A DNA stretch of 64,000 nt from positions 62,001 through 126,000 of the forward strand of contig NZ_JAAIXY010000014.1 in the NCBI RefSeq assembly GCF_010894455.1, written 5' to 3'. Made by a program: the position numbers and the translations under genes. Of this stretch, positions 7,261 to 15,657 are shown piece after piece. The notes under the pieces were generated by a model. The model had not been told where the DNA came from, did not search any database, and saw only the letters and a program-made list of their open reading frames with translations. This DNA comes from Myxococcus eversor. GTDB taxonomy: Bacteria > Myxococcota > Myxococcia > Myxococcales > Myxococcaceae. Numbering within the stretch: position 1 is the first letter of the stretch; each line of letters opens with the position of its first letter.

Positions 7261-10200
7261 GTGTTGTCTCGCGCAAGCCTTCAGCGCGCCCTCGTGGCAG
7301 CGCTCATCCTCATCACCTCGCCCGGGCTCGCCCTCGGTCAAACCCCTTCCCTTCCTGGCTCGGAGAGCACTCCGTCCGGCACGCAGACGCAGGTCGTCCC
7401 CCCCGTGACGGACGACAAGGCCCCTCCGTCCGAGGAGCTGCGCCCCGCCGCTCCCGGCATGGCTCCGGCCGCCGACGGAACGACGCAATCACAACCACCT
7501 CCGCCCTCGCCGAATCCGCAGCAGCCCGCCGCCACGCAGACTCCCGCCACCGCTCAGCCGAACGCGCGGCCTGTCGATGGCGCTCCCGCCACGGTGCAGT
7601 CGCCCGACGCACAGCCCGTTGACGGCGAGCCCGCCACCGCGCAGCCCGCCGACGCCGCGGCCACCGATGACGAGGCCGTGCTGGCCGAGTCCTCCACGCC
7701 GCCCCCGGGCTTCACGGGCATCTACGGCAAGGTCGTCGACGAGGCCAACCAGGAGGGCCTCATCGAGGCCACCGTGAAGGTCGTCACGGGCGCGCAGAAA
7801 CAGTCGCTCACGGACCTGGATGGCAACTACCGGCTCGCGCTGCCGCCCGGCAAGTACGACCTGCGCGTCTTCTACGACGTGTACCAGGGCCGCCGCATCA
7901 CCGGCGTCATCGTGACGCAGGGCAAGGCCACCAAGCTGGACGTCGCGCTCGGCGCGGACGTGGGCGCGGTGCAGGAGGTCGTCGTCGAGGCTCGCTCGGA
8001 CCGCCGCGCCGAGGGCGCCCTCCTCCAGGAGCGCAAGAAGGCCGCCGCCGTCTCCGACTCCATCAGCGCCCAGGAAATCGCCCGCACCCCCGACTCCAGC
8101 GCCTCCGATGCCGTCAAACGCGTCGTCAGCGCCACCGTCGTCGACGGCCGCTACGTCTACCTGCGCGGCCTGGGCGGCCGCTACATCACCACCCTGCTCA
8201 ATGGCGCGCTGCTGCCCAGCCCGGAGCCCGATGAGCCCAGCGTCCCGCTGGACCTCTTCCCCACGTCCCTGCTCGCCAACCTCAACGTGGTGAAGAGCTA
8301 CACCGCCGACCTGCCCGGCTCCTTCGGCGGCGGCGCGCTCCTCATCGAGACCAACACCTATCCCAGCCAGTTCGAGTTCAAGCCGCGCATCACCTTCGGC
8401 GGCGACACCGAGACCACCGGCCAGGCCCGCAATACACAGACTGGCGGCGGGAGCATGGAGTTCCTCGGCTTCCCCGGCGGCAGCCGCAAGCTGCCTGACG
8501 CCATCCCCACGGACCACGCGCTCGGCAACGGCAACGAGTCGGCCGCCGAGCAGGAGCAGCAGTGGGAGAGCTTCAACAACGTGTGGAACGCGCGCAGCAA
8601 GACGGCGCTGCCCAACATGGGCCTGAGCGCGTCGCTCGGCGACACGCTGCGCTTCGACAACCAGCGCCTGGGCTACCTGGCCACCGTCAACTACGGCCAC
8701 CGCGAGAACACCCAGTTCACGCAGTACAGCAAGGCCTCCTATGACCTGGAAGGCGACTTCGTCAGCTACGACGACGCGCAGACGCAACTGGGCACGGAGG
8801 TCGCCAACCTGAGTGGCCTGGCCAGCGTCGGCTACCAGTTGGACCGCGACAACGAGCTGACCCTCTTCAGCCTCTTCACCCGAGGCACCGAGACGCGCAC
8901 CACCACCAGCGTCGGAGTGGACACGCTCAAGGGTGACCGCTACGAGGGCAGCCGCCTCCAGTTCATCGTCCGCCAGCTCTCCTTCAACCAGCTGCGCGGC
9001 TTCCACCGCATCGGCCTCTTCGGCGACTCGGAGGTGGACTGGCAGGCCAACCTGTCCCGCGTGGACCGCGACGAGCCGGACACGCGCGACTCGCTCTACA
9101 GCGACAACCTGGGCAACCCGTCCGGCGGCATGTCCTTCCCCAATCAAGCCAACAGCGGCGAGCGCTTCTTCGCCGACCTGGGCGAGACGTCCTTCGGCGG
9201 CAGCGTCAACCTCACCGTGCCCCTCTCGGACCTGCGCTTGAAGTTCGGCGGCCTGACGCAGCTGTCCTTCCGCGACTTCCGCGCCCGCCGCTTCCGCTAC
9301 GGCATCTCCCCCAACTCGGACGTGGACCGCTTCCTGCCGCCCGAGACGCTGTTCAGCGCGGAGTACCTGGGCAACGGCATGCGCATCCAGGAGAGCACCC
9401 GCCCGGACTCGGACGCCTATGACGCGTCGCTCGGCGTCTTCGCCGGCTACGTCAACGCCGACTTCAAGGCCACGGAGTCGCTGCGCCTCGTCGGTGGCGT
9501 GCGCCTGGAGAGTTCCCAGCAGACGCTGACGGCGCTCAACCAGTTCACCGGCGTGGAGGCGTCCAAGAACGACGTCAACTACCTGGACTGGCTGCCCACG
9601 CTCAACGCCATCTACGCGCTCACCCCCACGGTGAACCTGCGCGCGGGCTACAGCTACACGCTGGCGCGGCCCACCTTCCGCGAGCTGGCGCCCTTCTCGT
9701 TCTACGACTTCGTGCGCCGCCGCAACATCTCCGGCAACCCCTCCCTGGTGCAGACGCGCATCCACAACGTGGACGCCCGCGTCGAGTGGTTCACCGGGGA
9801 CAACGAGGTGCTCGCCGCGAGCGTCTTCTACAAGCGCTTCCTGAATCCCATCGAGCGCGTCATCAACTCCGTGGGCTCCGGCGACATGAACTTCGAGAAC
9901 ACGCCGGCGGCGGACACCTACGGCCTGGAGCTGGAGGCGCGCACCTCGCTGGGCCGCGTCACCCCGGCGCTCCAGCCGTTCAAGGTGGGCGCCAACCTCA
10001 CGCTCATCCAGTCGCAAATCGACCTGGGTTCGCTGCAGGGCCTGCAGACCAACGCCAAGCGTCCGCAGCAGGGCCAGTCGCCCTACGTCGTCAACGTCAA
10101 CCTCGGCTACGAGCGACCCCAGAGCGGCACCGAAGTCGCGCTGCTCTACAACGTCTACGGCCGCCGCATCAGCGAAGTGGGCACCGACAACCTGCCCGAC

Positions 10201-10386
10201 GTCTACGAGCAGCCGTTCCACCGCATGGACCTGGCCCTCACCCAGAAGCTCACCGAGTCCACGCAGCTGAAGCTGACCGCGTCCAACCTCCTCAACTCCC
10301 GCATCACCCTCCAGCAGGGCGACATCGCCCTGGTCCAGTACCGCCCGGGCCTCGCGTTCTCCGCGTCGCTCGGCCTCTCCCTGTAG
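7261..10386 (+). CDS. TonB-dependent outer-membrane receptor with carboxypeptidase-regulatory-like N-domain
   Basis: A 1041-residue receptor, probably the cargo gate powered by the adjacent TonB/Exb proteins; the substrate is unknown. It has a signal peptide (about 1-27, ending LALG before QTPS), a ~125-residue Pro/Ala/Thr-rich low-complexity spacer, a CarboxypepD_reg-like domain (GIYGKVVDEANQEGLIEATV), a plug with VVVEARSDRR and VDGRYVYLRGLGGRYITTLLNG, and a long beta-barrel ending FSASLGLSL. I chose GTG 7261 because an AGGAG-type site lies just upstream and it leaves a normal signal peptide; an ATG at 7216 has no visible site. A lipoprotein gene follows after 26 bases. Confidence 0.85.
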   Translation: MLSRASLQRALVAALILITSPGLALGQTPSLPGSESTPSGTQTQVVPPVTDDKAPPSEELRPAAPGMAPAADGTTQSQPPPPSPNPQQPAATQTPATAQPNARPVDGAPATVQSPDAQPVDGEPATAQPADAAATDDEAVLAESSTPPPGFTGIYGKVVDEANQEGLIEATVKVVTGAQKQSLTDLDGNYRLALPPGKYDLRVFYDVYQGRRITGVIVTQGKATKLDVALGADVGAVQEVVVEARSDRRAEGALLQERKKAAAVSDSISAQEIARTPDSSASDAVKRVVSATVVDGRYVYLRGLGGRYITTLLNGALLPSPEPDEPSVPLDLFPTSLLANLNVVKSYTADLPGSFGGGALLIETNTYPSQFEFKPRITFGGDTETTGQARNTQTGGGSMEFLGFPGGSRKLPDAIPTDHALGNGNESAAEQEQQWESFNNVWNARSKTALPNMGLSASLGDTLRFDNQRLGYLATVNYGHRENTQFTQYSKASYDLEGDFVSYDDAQTQLGTEVANLSGLASVGYQLDRDNELTLFSLFTRGTETRTTTSVGVDTLKGDRYEGSRLQFIVRQLSFNQLRGFHRIGLFGDSEVDWQANLSRVDRDEPDTRDSLYSDNLGNPSGGMSFPNQANSGERFFADLGETSFGGSVNLTVPLSDLRLKFGGLTQLSFRDFRARRFRYGISPNSDVDRFLPPETLFSAEYLGNGMRIQESTRPDSDAYDASLGVFAGYVNADFKATESLRLVGGVRLESSQQTLTALNQFTGVEASKNDVNYLDWLPTLNAIYALTPTVNLRAGYSYTLARPTFRELAPFSFYDFVRRRNISGNPSLVQTRIHNVDARVEWFTGDNEVLAASVFYKRFLNPIERVINSVGSGDMNFENTPAADTYGLELEARTSLGRVTPALQPFKVGANLTLIQSQIDLGSLQGLQTNAKRPQQGQSPYVVNVNLGYERPQSGTEVALLYNVYGRRISEVGTDNLPDVYEQPFHRMDLALTQKLTESTQLKLTASNLLNSRITLQQGDIALVQYRPGLAFSASLGLSL

Positions 10387-10412
10387 TTTCCCTCCCGAAA
10401 GGAAGTCTCGCC

Positions 10413-11789
10413 ATGAAGCGCTTGTTTGCCTCCCTCTTCATCCTGTCCAGCCTTGTCATTGGCCCTGGCTGCGGCGACGACGACAAGAAGGACCCGGTGG
10501 TGGACCCGCCCCCCACGCCCACCCCCGAGACGGTGGATGTGGCCCAGGACATCACCGCGGACACGACCTGGAAGACGGGCAACACCTACGTGCTGAAGAA
10601 GTACATCTTCGTCAACAGCGGCACGCTGAACATCGAGGCGGGCGCCACCATCAAGGGTGAGCAGGGCAGCGCGCTCATCATCACCCGCAACGCGCGCATC
10701 AACGCGGTGGGCACCGCGGAGAAGCCCATCGTCTTCACGTCCTCCAAGGCCGTCGGGCAGCGCGAGGCGGGCAACTGGGGCGGCGTGGTGCTGCTCGGCC
10801 GCGCGAAGCTGAACGTGTCCGGCGGGGAGACGACCATCGAGGGGTTCTTCGCCACCAGCGGCAATGACCAGACGAAGTACGGCGGCACGGATGACGCGCA
10901 CAACTGCGGCACGCTGAAGTACGCGCGCATCGAGTTCGCCGGCTTCGAGCTGGCGCCGAACAACGAGCTCAACGGCCTCACCACGGGCGGCTGCGGCTCG
11001 GCGACGGACATCGACTACGTGCAGGTCCACAAGGGCCTGGACGACGGCATCGAGATGTTCGGCGGCACCGCGCCCCTGAAGCACATCGTCATCACGCAGG
11101 CGGACGACGACGGCCTGGACTACGACCTGGGCTACAGCGGCAAGGTCCAGTTCCTCATCGTGCAGCAGAGCCCCCGCGTGGGCGACCGCGCCATCGAGGC
11201 GTCCAGCCACAAGACGACGCCGACGCAGGAGCCCATCAGCATCCCGGAAATCTGGAACGCCAGCTTCATCGGCTCCAACGCGGACCCGGGTGGCAACCCC
11301 TCGCAGGAGGGCCTGGTGTTCAACACCGGCGCCGGCATCAAGCTGCGCAACGCCGTCGTCGCCCACTTCAAGGACCAGGCGGTCGACGTGGACGGCACGG
11401 CCTCCGCGGCGCTCTTCAACGAGCCGGGTGACTCGCGGCTGTCCATCCGCAACACCTTCTTCTGGGACAACGCCAACATGAACGACACCATCCCCTTCGC
11501 GCCGAACCCGAAGGTGGAGGGTGGCGTGACGGTGGACCCGGACGTCAGCCGGTTCAACGAGGCGGAGAAGATTCTGGTCGCGGCCAACGGCGTCAAGCTG
11601 CAGGACCCGCTGCTCACCGCGGCGACGAACCTGACGGCGCCCAACTTCTCGCCGGCCGCGGGCTCGCCCCTGCTGAACCCGGACAACGCGGCCACGCCGG
11701 GCGCGGGCTTCGACACCAGCGCGCGCTTCGTCGGCGCGGTGGGCCCCACCAACTGGCTGGCCGGTTGGACGTCGTTCCCGGAGAACTAG
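10413..11789 (+). CDS. Beta-helix-like lipoprotein paired with the TonB receptor
   Basis: A 458-residue predicted lipoprotein: signal peptide with lipobox IGPGC (Cys20), an acidic linker GDDDKKD and a Pro-rich stretch. It is then rich in short strand-turn repeats (GTLNIEAGATIKGEQGSALI, AEKPIVFTSSKAVGQ, GNWGGVVLLGRAKLN) typical of parallel beta-helix proteins. Similar proteins are often encoded next to receptors with a regulatory-like N-domain, so a surface or periplasmic accessory role is plausible, but no substrate is indicated. A GGAAG site precedes the ATG. It is the last gene of the TonB series. Confidence 0.7.
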   Translation: MKRLFASLFILSSLVIGPGCGDDDKKDPVVDPPPTPTPETVDVAQDITADTTWKTGNTYVLKKYIFVNSGTLNIEAGATIKGEQGSALIITRNARINAVGTAEKPIVFTSSKAVGQREAGNWGGVVLLGRAKLNVSGGETTIEGFFATSGNDQTKYGGTDDAHNCGTLKYARIEFAGFELAPNNELNGLTTGGCGSATDIDYVQVHKGLDDGIEMFGGTAPLKHIVITQADDDGLDYDLGYSGKVQFLIVQQSPRVGDRAIEASSHKTTPTQEPISIPEIWNASFIGSNADPGGNPSQEGLVFNTGAGIKLRNAVVAHFKDQAVDVDGTASAALFNEPGDSRLSIRNTFFWDNANMNDTIPFAPNPKVEGGVTVDPDVSRFNEAEKILVAANGVKLQDPLLTAATNLTAPNFSPAAGSPLLNPDNAATPGAGFDTSARFVGAVGPTNWLAGWTSFPEN

Positions 11790-11941
11790 GCCTCATCGAC
11801 TGAACCCGGGCCGCTCCGTGGAAGTCCCCGGAGCGGGCCGGCACCGTGGCCCGGCCGCGGGTCTCTACCGGAGGGGGGCTCCGGAGAGGCCTCGCGTCCG
11901 GGCCGCGGCTTTTTCAGGAGCCGGTGGGTTTTTACCCGGTT

Positions 11942-11970
11942 TTGACAAACACCCGTCGCGAGATGTTGGA
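11942..11970 (+). promoter_or_regulatory. Candidate promoter ahead of the subtilase
   Basis: An exact TTGACA occurs at 11942-11947, rare in such GC-rich DNA. After a 17-base spacer the -10 position reads GTTGGA, a poor match, so only the -35 half is persuasive. A CCGG-GGG/CCCGG hairpin followed by TTTT just upstream may end the TonB operon transcript. Confidence 0.25.
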
Positions 11971-12032
11971 GATTGGCCGCCTTCCGTGAAGTGGAGGGGC
12001 CGCACTCCCACGGAGGACGAGGTTGTTCGAAC

Positions 12033-13796
12033 ATGTCGCAACACGGCCCCAGGCAGTGGTGTCTCTTAGGCGCCCTGCTTCTCATTGGTTCCCCTGGCAA
12101 GAGCAATGCGGCGGAGCGGGACATCACCCCGCCGCCCCTTCCCCCTTCCATCCAGGCGAAGATTCTCCGCCCCCCTCGCGCCATCCCGGACCGCTACATC
12201 GTCCAGTTGGAAGCGGATGAGGCCGACCAGCGTCTGGCGGGGGGCCGCGCGGCGAGAGCCTCCACGCTGGCTCGGGAGCTGACCTCCCACCTCGGTGGCG
12301 CGGAGGTCCTCCACGTCTACACACACGTGCTCGATGGCTTCGCCGTGCGGCTGACGGAAGCCCAGATGGAGAAGCTGGCCGCGGACCCTCGCGTGAAGCG
12401 CATCGAGCAGGACAGCCAGGTGCGGCTCTCCAGCGGTCAGTTCACCCAGGGCAGCGCCCCATGGCACCTGGACCTCTTGGACCGTGGCGCGGTCCTGGGC
12501 GACTACAACACCACCTACCAATACACGCATACGGGCGCCGGGGTTCACGCGTACATCATCGACAGCGGCATCCTCACCACCCATCCCGACTTCGGAGGGC
12601 GTGCGTCGTATGCCTATTCCAACATCGACGACAACGGGGACACGCTGCCGGACAACAACGACTGCAGCGGGCACGGCACCCATGTGGCCGGAATCCTCGG
12701 CGGAGCGACGTATGGAGTGGCCAAGGGCGTCACCTTGCACGCCGTGCGCGTCCTGGGTTGCAACGGTAACGGCTCCACCATTGGAGTCACCCAGGGCGTG
12801 GACTGGGTGGCCGCCAACCGCATCAACCCGGCCGTGGCCAACGTGAGCCTCGGGGGATTGTCTCCCCTGCTCTCGGAGGCGGTCGCGAGCGCCATCGCCA
12901 CGGGCGTCACCTTCGTCATCGCGGCGGGCAATGGAATCGAGGACCTGGGCCCGATTGATGCGTGCGGCGTCGACCCCGCGAAAGTCCCCGCGGCCATCAC
13001 CGTCAGCTCGGTCAACTCCGCCAAGAGCCGGCCATACTTCGCCAACACGGGCGGCTGCGTGGACCTCTTCGCGCCGGGCGTCGGCGTGCTCTCCACCTGG
13101 AACACGCTGGACACGGTGCGCTGCCCCAATCCGGGGACAGCGGGCGCGCCCACCTGCACGCTCGATGGCACGTCCATGGCCTCGCCCGCCGTGGCCGGCA
13201 TGGCCGCCATCTTCCTCGGGTGGAACCGCAGCCCCACCGTCACGCCCGCGGTCGTCGCGGCGGCGCTGAAGGGCCACGCCCGGGCGGACGCCAGCAACGT
13301 CGGTCCAGGCTCGCCCAACCTGCTGCTGTACCACCTCCCCTTCCCCTTCATCCGGAATGAAATCATCGCGGGCCACAGCGCCAAGTGCATCGCCATCTCC
13401 ACCTTCGGCGGAGCGGGCGCCGGCTCCCTGGCCATCCAGGTCCCCTGTCAGGACGTGGTCGAGCAGCGCTTCGGCTTCGTCACCGAGGCGGGCGTCGACT
13501 ACACCCTCCGCACCGTGGTGAGCAGCAATGCCTCCACGCTGGAAGTGACGGGCGGCAGCATCCTCGCGGGCACCACCATCGCCCAGTATCCCTATGGCCC
13601 GTATGACAGCCAGCGCTGGCGCTTCGAGCAGGACTCCCCGGGCTTCTTCCGCATCGTCGTGCGGCACACCGGCATGTGCATGACCGTCCGCAATGGCACC
13701 ACCGCGGATGGCGAGCTGCTCGTCCAGCAGCCCTGCGATGGCAGCGCGAATCAGGTCTTCCGCGTGGACCGCTTCGACCCGTCCGAGGACGACTGA
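12033..13796 (+). CDS. Secreted S8 subtilisin-like protease with ricin-type C-terminal domain
   Basis: A 587-residue secreted serine protease of the proteinase K/aqualysin type. In order: signal peptide (to about residue 27), inhibitor-I9 prodomain (about 53-128, RYIVQLEADEADQRL to RIEQDSQV), S8 catalytic domain with Asp177 (YIIDSGI), His214 (SGHGTHVAG), oxyanion Asn300 (AAGNG) and Ser381 (LDGTSMASPAVAG), and a C-terminal ~130-residue domain. That domain has three QxF/QxW-type repeats (EQRFGF, SQRWRF, NQVFRV), suggesting a ricin-B-like carbohydrate-binding fold. Likely role: extracellular proteolysis in predation or nutrition. Start ATG 12033 gives a normal signal peptide. Confidence 0.85.
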   Translation: MSQHGPRQWCLLGALLLIGSPGKSNAAERDITPPPLPPSIQAKILRPPRAIPDRYIVQLEADEADQRLAGGRAARASTLARELTSHLGGAEVLHVYTHVLDGFAVRLTEAQMEKLAADPRVKRIEQDSQVRLSSGQFTQGSAPWHLDLLDRGAVLGDYNTTYQYTHTGAGVHAYIIDSGILTTHPDFGGRASYAYSNIDDNGDTLPDNNDCSGHGTHVAGILGGATYGVAKGVTLHAVRVLGCNGNGSTIGVTQGVDWVAANRINPAVANVSLGGLSPLLSEAVASAIATGVTFVIAAGNGIEDLGPIDACGVDPAKVPAAITVSSVNSAKSRPYFANTGGCVDLFAPGVGVLSTWNTLDTVRCPNPGTAGAPTCTLDGTSMASPAVAGMAAIFLGWNRSPTVTPAVVAAALKGHARADASNVGPGSPNLLLYHLPFPFIRNEIIAGHSAKCIAISTFGGAGAGSLAIQVPCQDVVEQRFGFVTEAGVDYTLRTVVSSNASTLEVTGGSILAGTTIAQYPYGPYDSQRWRFEQDSPGFFRIVVRHTGMCMTVRNGTTADGELLVQQPCDGSANQVFRVDRFDPSEDD

Positions 13797-13823
13797 AGCC
13801 TCTGCCTCGAAGGGCTTTCCAAC

Positions 13824-13854
13824 CCCGCCCGTGATGAGTCGCCGCACGGGCGGG
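13824..13854. terminator. Hairpin between convergent genes
   Basis: Perfect 10-bp stem CCCGCCCGTG (13824-13833) with its complement (13845-13854), 11-base loop, between the subtilase and the opposing gene at 13873. It lacks a T tract and could serve both strands. Confidence 0.5.
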
Positions 13855-13872
13855 CCCGCGGCTTCATGACAC

Positions 13873-14391
13873 TCAGGCGGAGGGCAGCACGCCGTTGCCC
13901 TCGTGCGCGACGGCCAGGGCCTCCGCCGTGGCGCCCTCCGCGAACAGGGACGCACCCGAGGACGGACGCACCTTGGGCGGACGACCCCGGCGCTTCGGCG
14001 CGTTGTCCTCGTGGCCCTGCTGCGCGGCCACCGGCTCCGCGGCGACACCCTCCGTCTTCGCGCCCTTGCGCACCGGACGCGGCAGGTGGATGGCCTCCAG
14101 CTTGGTGTTCAGCTCCGGGTTCTCCTCGGAGAACACCCGCGCGTACGCCAGCGCGCGCTGGCCCTTCTGCAGCAACGCGTCCTGGCTCTCGTGCAGCGAC
14201 TGACGCGCGGCCTCCAGCGCCGCCTGCGCCTTCGCCACCGCGTCCGCCTTCGCCTTCACCTGCGCCGCCGCGTCCTCCAGCACCTCCCCGCTCATGTCCG
14301 GGAAGCGCACCTCCGCCAGCTCCGTGGTGAACAGCTCGAGCAGCGCACGCAGCGCCGGGGAAATAGGGTCGTTGTCGTTCGAATCGAACAT
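13873..14391 (-). CDS. Coiled-coil protein with AT-hook-like tail, unknown function
   Basis: A 172-residue protein. Residues ~10-100 are helical and Ala/Gln/Lys-rich (EDAAAQVKAKADAVAKAQAA and on), predicting a coiled coil. The C-terminal third is flexible and contains KRRGRPPK, which matches the RGRP core of an AT-hook DNA-binding motif. Such tails occur in myxobacterial regulators such as CarD, but no CarD domain is present here. ATG 14391 is preferred over an upstream start because AGGAGG sits 7 bases before it. No function can be assigned; DNA or nucleoid association is a guess from the hook. Confidence 0.6.
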   Translation of the reverse strand: MFDSNDNDPISPALRALLELFTTELAEVRFPDMSGEVLEDAAAQVKAKADAVAKAQAALEAARQSLHESQDALLQKGQRALAYARVFSEENPELNTKLEAIHLPRPVRKGAKTEGVAAEPVAAQQGHEDNAPKRRGRPPKVRPSSGASLFAEGATAEALAVAHEGNGVLPSA

Positions 14392-14547
14392 GGCGGGCCT
14401 CCTGGCTCCTCGCGATGGGGAGACCATCTGCTCACGTGTTCAGTGTCAGATCAAGAGGGTACGCTGCCGGGCCGGAAAGTCGGCCCCGTCCGCGTTTTCT
14501 CCCACACATCGCCGGCTGACGCTTCGTTCAGTGCCGGTGACTCGGGT

Positions 14548-15657
14548 TCAATCCACGCGGACCAGGGACGCTTCGCGCAGCCCCTCGTTCGCGCCGATGT
14601 CCACCGCGAGGTAGTGCCGCCCCACGCCGTCGAACGTCTCCGGAATCGCGCCACCACCGCCGGAGATGAACGCGGGGATGCCCGCGTTGGTGAAGGAGTA
14701 GTACGAGTGGATGTGGCCGTAGAGCGTGAGGTCCACGCCCTCGCGCGCGAACTTGCCCACCAGCCCCGCCGACTCGCCCCGGTTCGCGAAGCCGCCACCG
14801 CGCAGGCCCACCGGGTCCTGCGGCGGCACGTGCATCGCCACGATGTGCGTGCCCTGCCGCGACGCCGCCAGCCACCCCTCCAACTGCTCCTCGACGATGG
14901 GGTCCAGCGTGCCGTTGCTGGAGTCCACCACCGTGAAGCGCACGCCCTGGAACACGAAGCTCTGGCTGCCGCGCCCCACCAGCGTCGTGTACTCCTCCGC
15001 GTCCTTGGAGAAGGTCTCGTGGTTGCCCAGCGTCGCATACAGCGGAATGGGCGAGCCCGCCTCCAGGCGCTCCTGGAACTCCAGCAGCTGCTCGCGCGTG
15101 CCGTTCTCCGTCAGGTCTCCAGAGAAGAGGATGAAGCGCAGCGAGTCATCCTTCGACAGCCGCGCGTAGATGTCGCCCACGCGAGGCAGCGCCTCCTGCA
15201 CGTCCGCCAGCGCCGCGAAGCGGAAGGGCGCCGTGGAGTCCCACCCCGGAGGTGCCACGCGCAGCCTGGCCACCGCGCCGGGACGCAGTCCCACGCGCCA
15301 CGCCTTCACGGTGGGGAGCACCTGCGGCACCGGCTCCACCGCCAGCACCTCGCCATCCTCCAGCTCCGCGAGCAGCTCCGCGCCCGGCATCGCGTTGCGC
15401 ACCGTGAGGACCCAGTTCGACGTCGCGTCCGCGCTCAGCGTCGCGCGCGCCGTGAACACCGGGGCGTTGCCCCACAGCATCACCTCGCCCGAGCCGACAC
15501 TCCGCACCGCCGCGAGGCCGTCCTCCACCTCCAGCGACAGCCCGCCACCCTCGGCGCGGCCCACCTTCGAGTCGCGCACCGCCCGGTTCTCCGCGGGACG
15601 CAGGCATCCCGTCATCAGCAGCGCCGACAGCATGCCCATCGCACCGATGCGACTCAC
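14548..15657 (-). CDS. Calcineurin-like metallophosphoesterase lipoprotein
   Basis: A 369-residue lipoprotein with lipobox LMTGC (Cys18), an N-terminal beta-rich domain (about 35-140) and a metallophosphoesterase domain. The metal motifs are visible in order: ALADVQ (DxQ variant of DxH), SGDLTENG, LGNHE, AMHVPP and YGHIHS. This is the purple acid phosphatase-like layout with a fibronectin-like N-domain. The substrate is unknown; the envelope location suggests phosphate-ester or nucleotide scavenging. Its start overlaps the stop of the upstream gene by 4 bases (ATGA), so the two are co-translated. Confidence 0.8.
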   Translation of the reverse strand: MSRIGAMGMLSALLMTGCLRPAENRAVRDSKVGRAEGGGLSLEVEDGLAAVRSVGSGEVMLWGNAPVFTARATLSADATSNWVLTVRNAMPGAELLAELEDGEVLAVEPVPQVLPTVKAWRVGLRPGAVARLRVAPPGWDSTAPFRFAALADVQEALPRVGDIYARLSKDDSLRFILFSGDLTENGTREQLLEFQERLEAGSPIPLYATLGNHETFSKDAEEYTTLVGRGSQSFVFQGVRFTVVDSSNGTLDPIVEEQLEGWLAASRQGTHIVAMHVPPQDPVGLRGGGFANRGESAGLVGKFAREGVDLTLYGHIHSYYSFTNAGIPAFISGGGGAIPETFDGVGRHYLAVDIGANEGLREASLVRVD

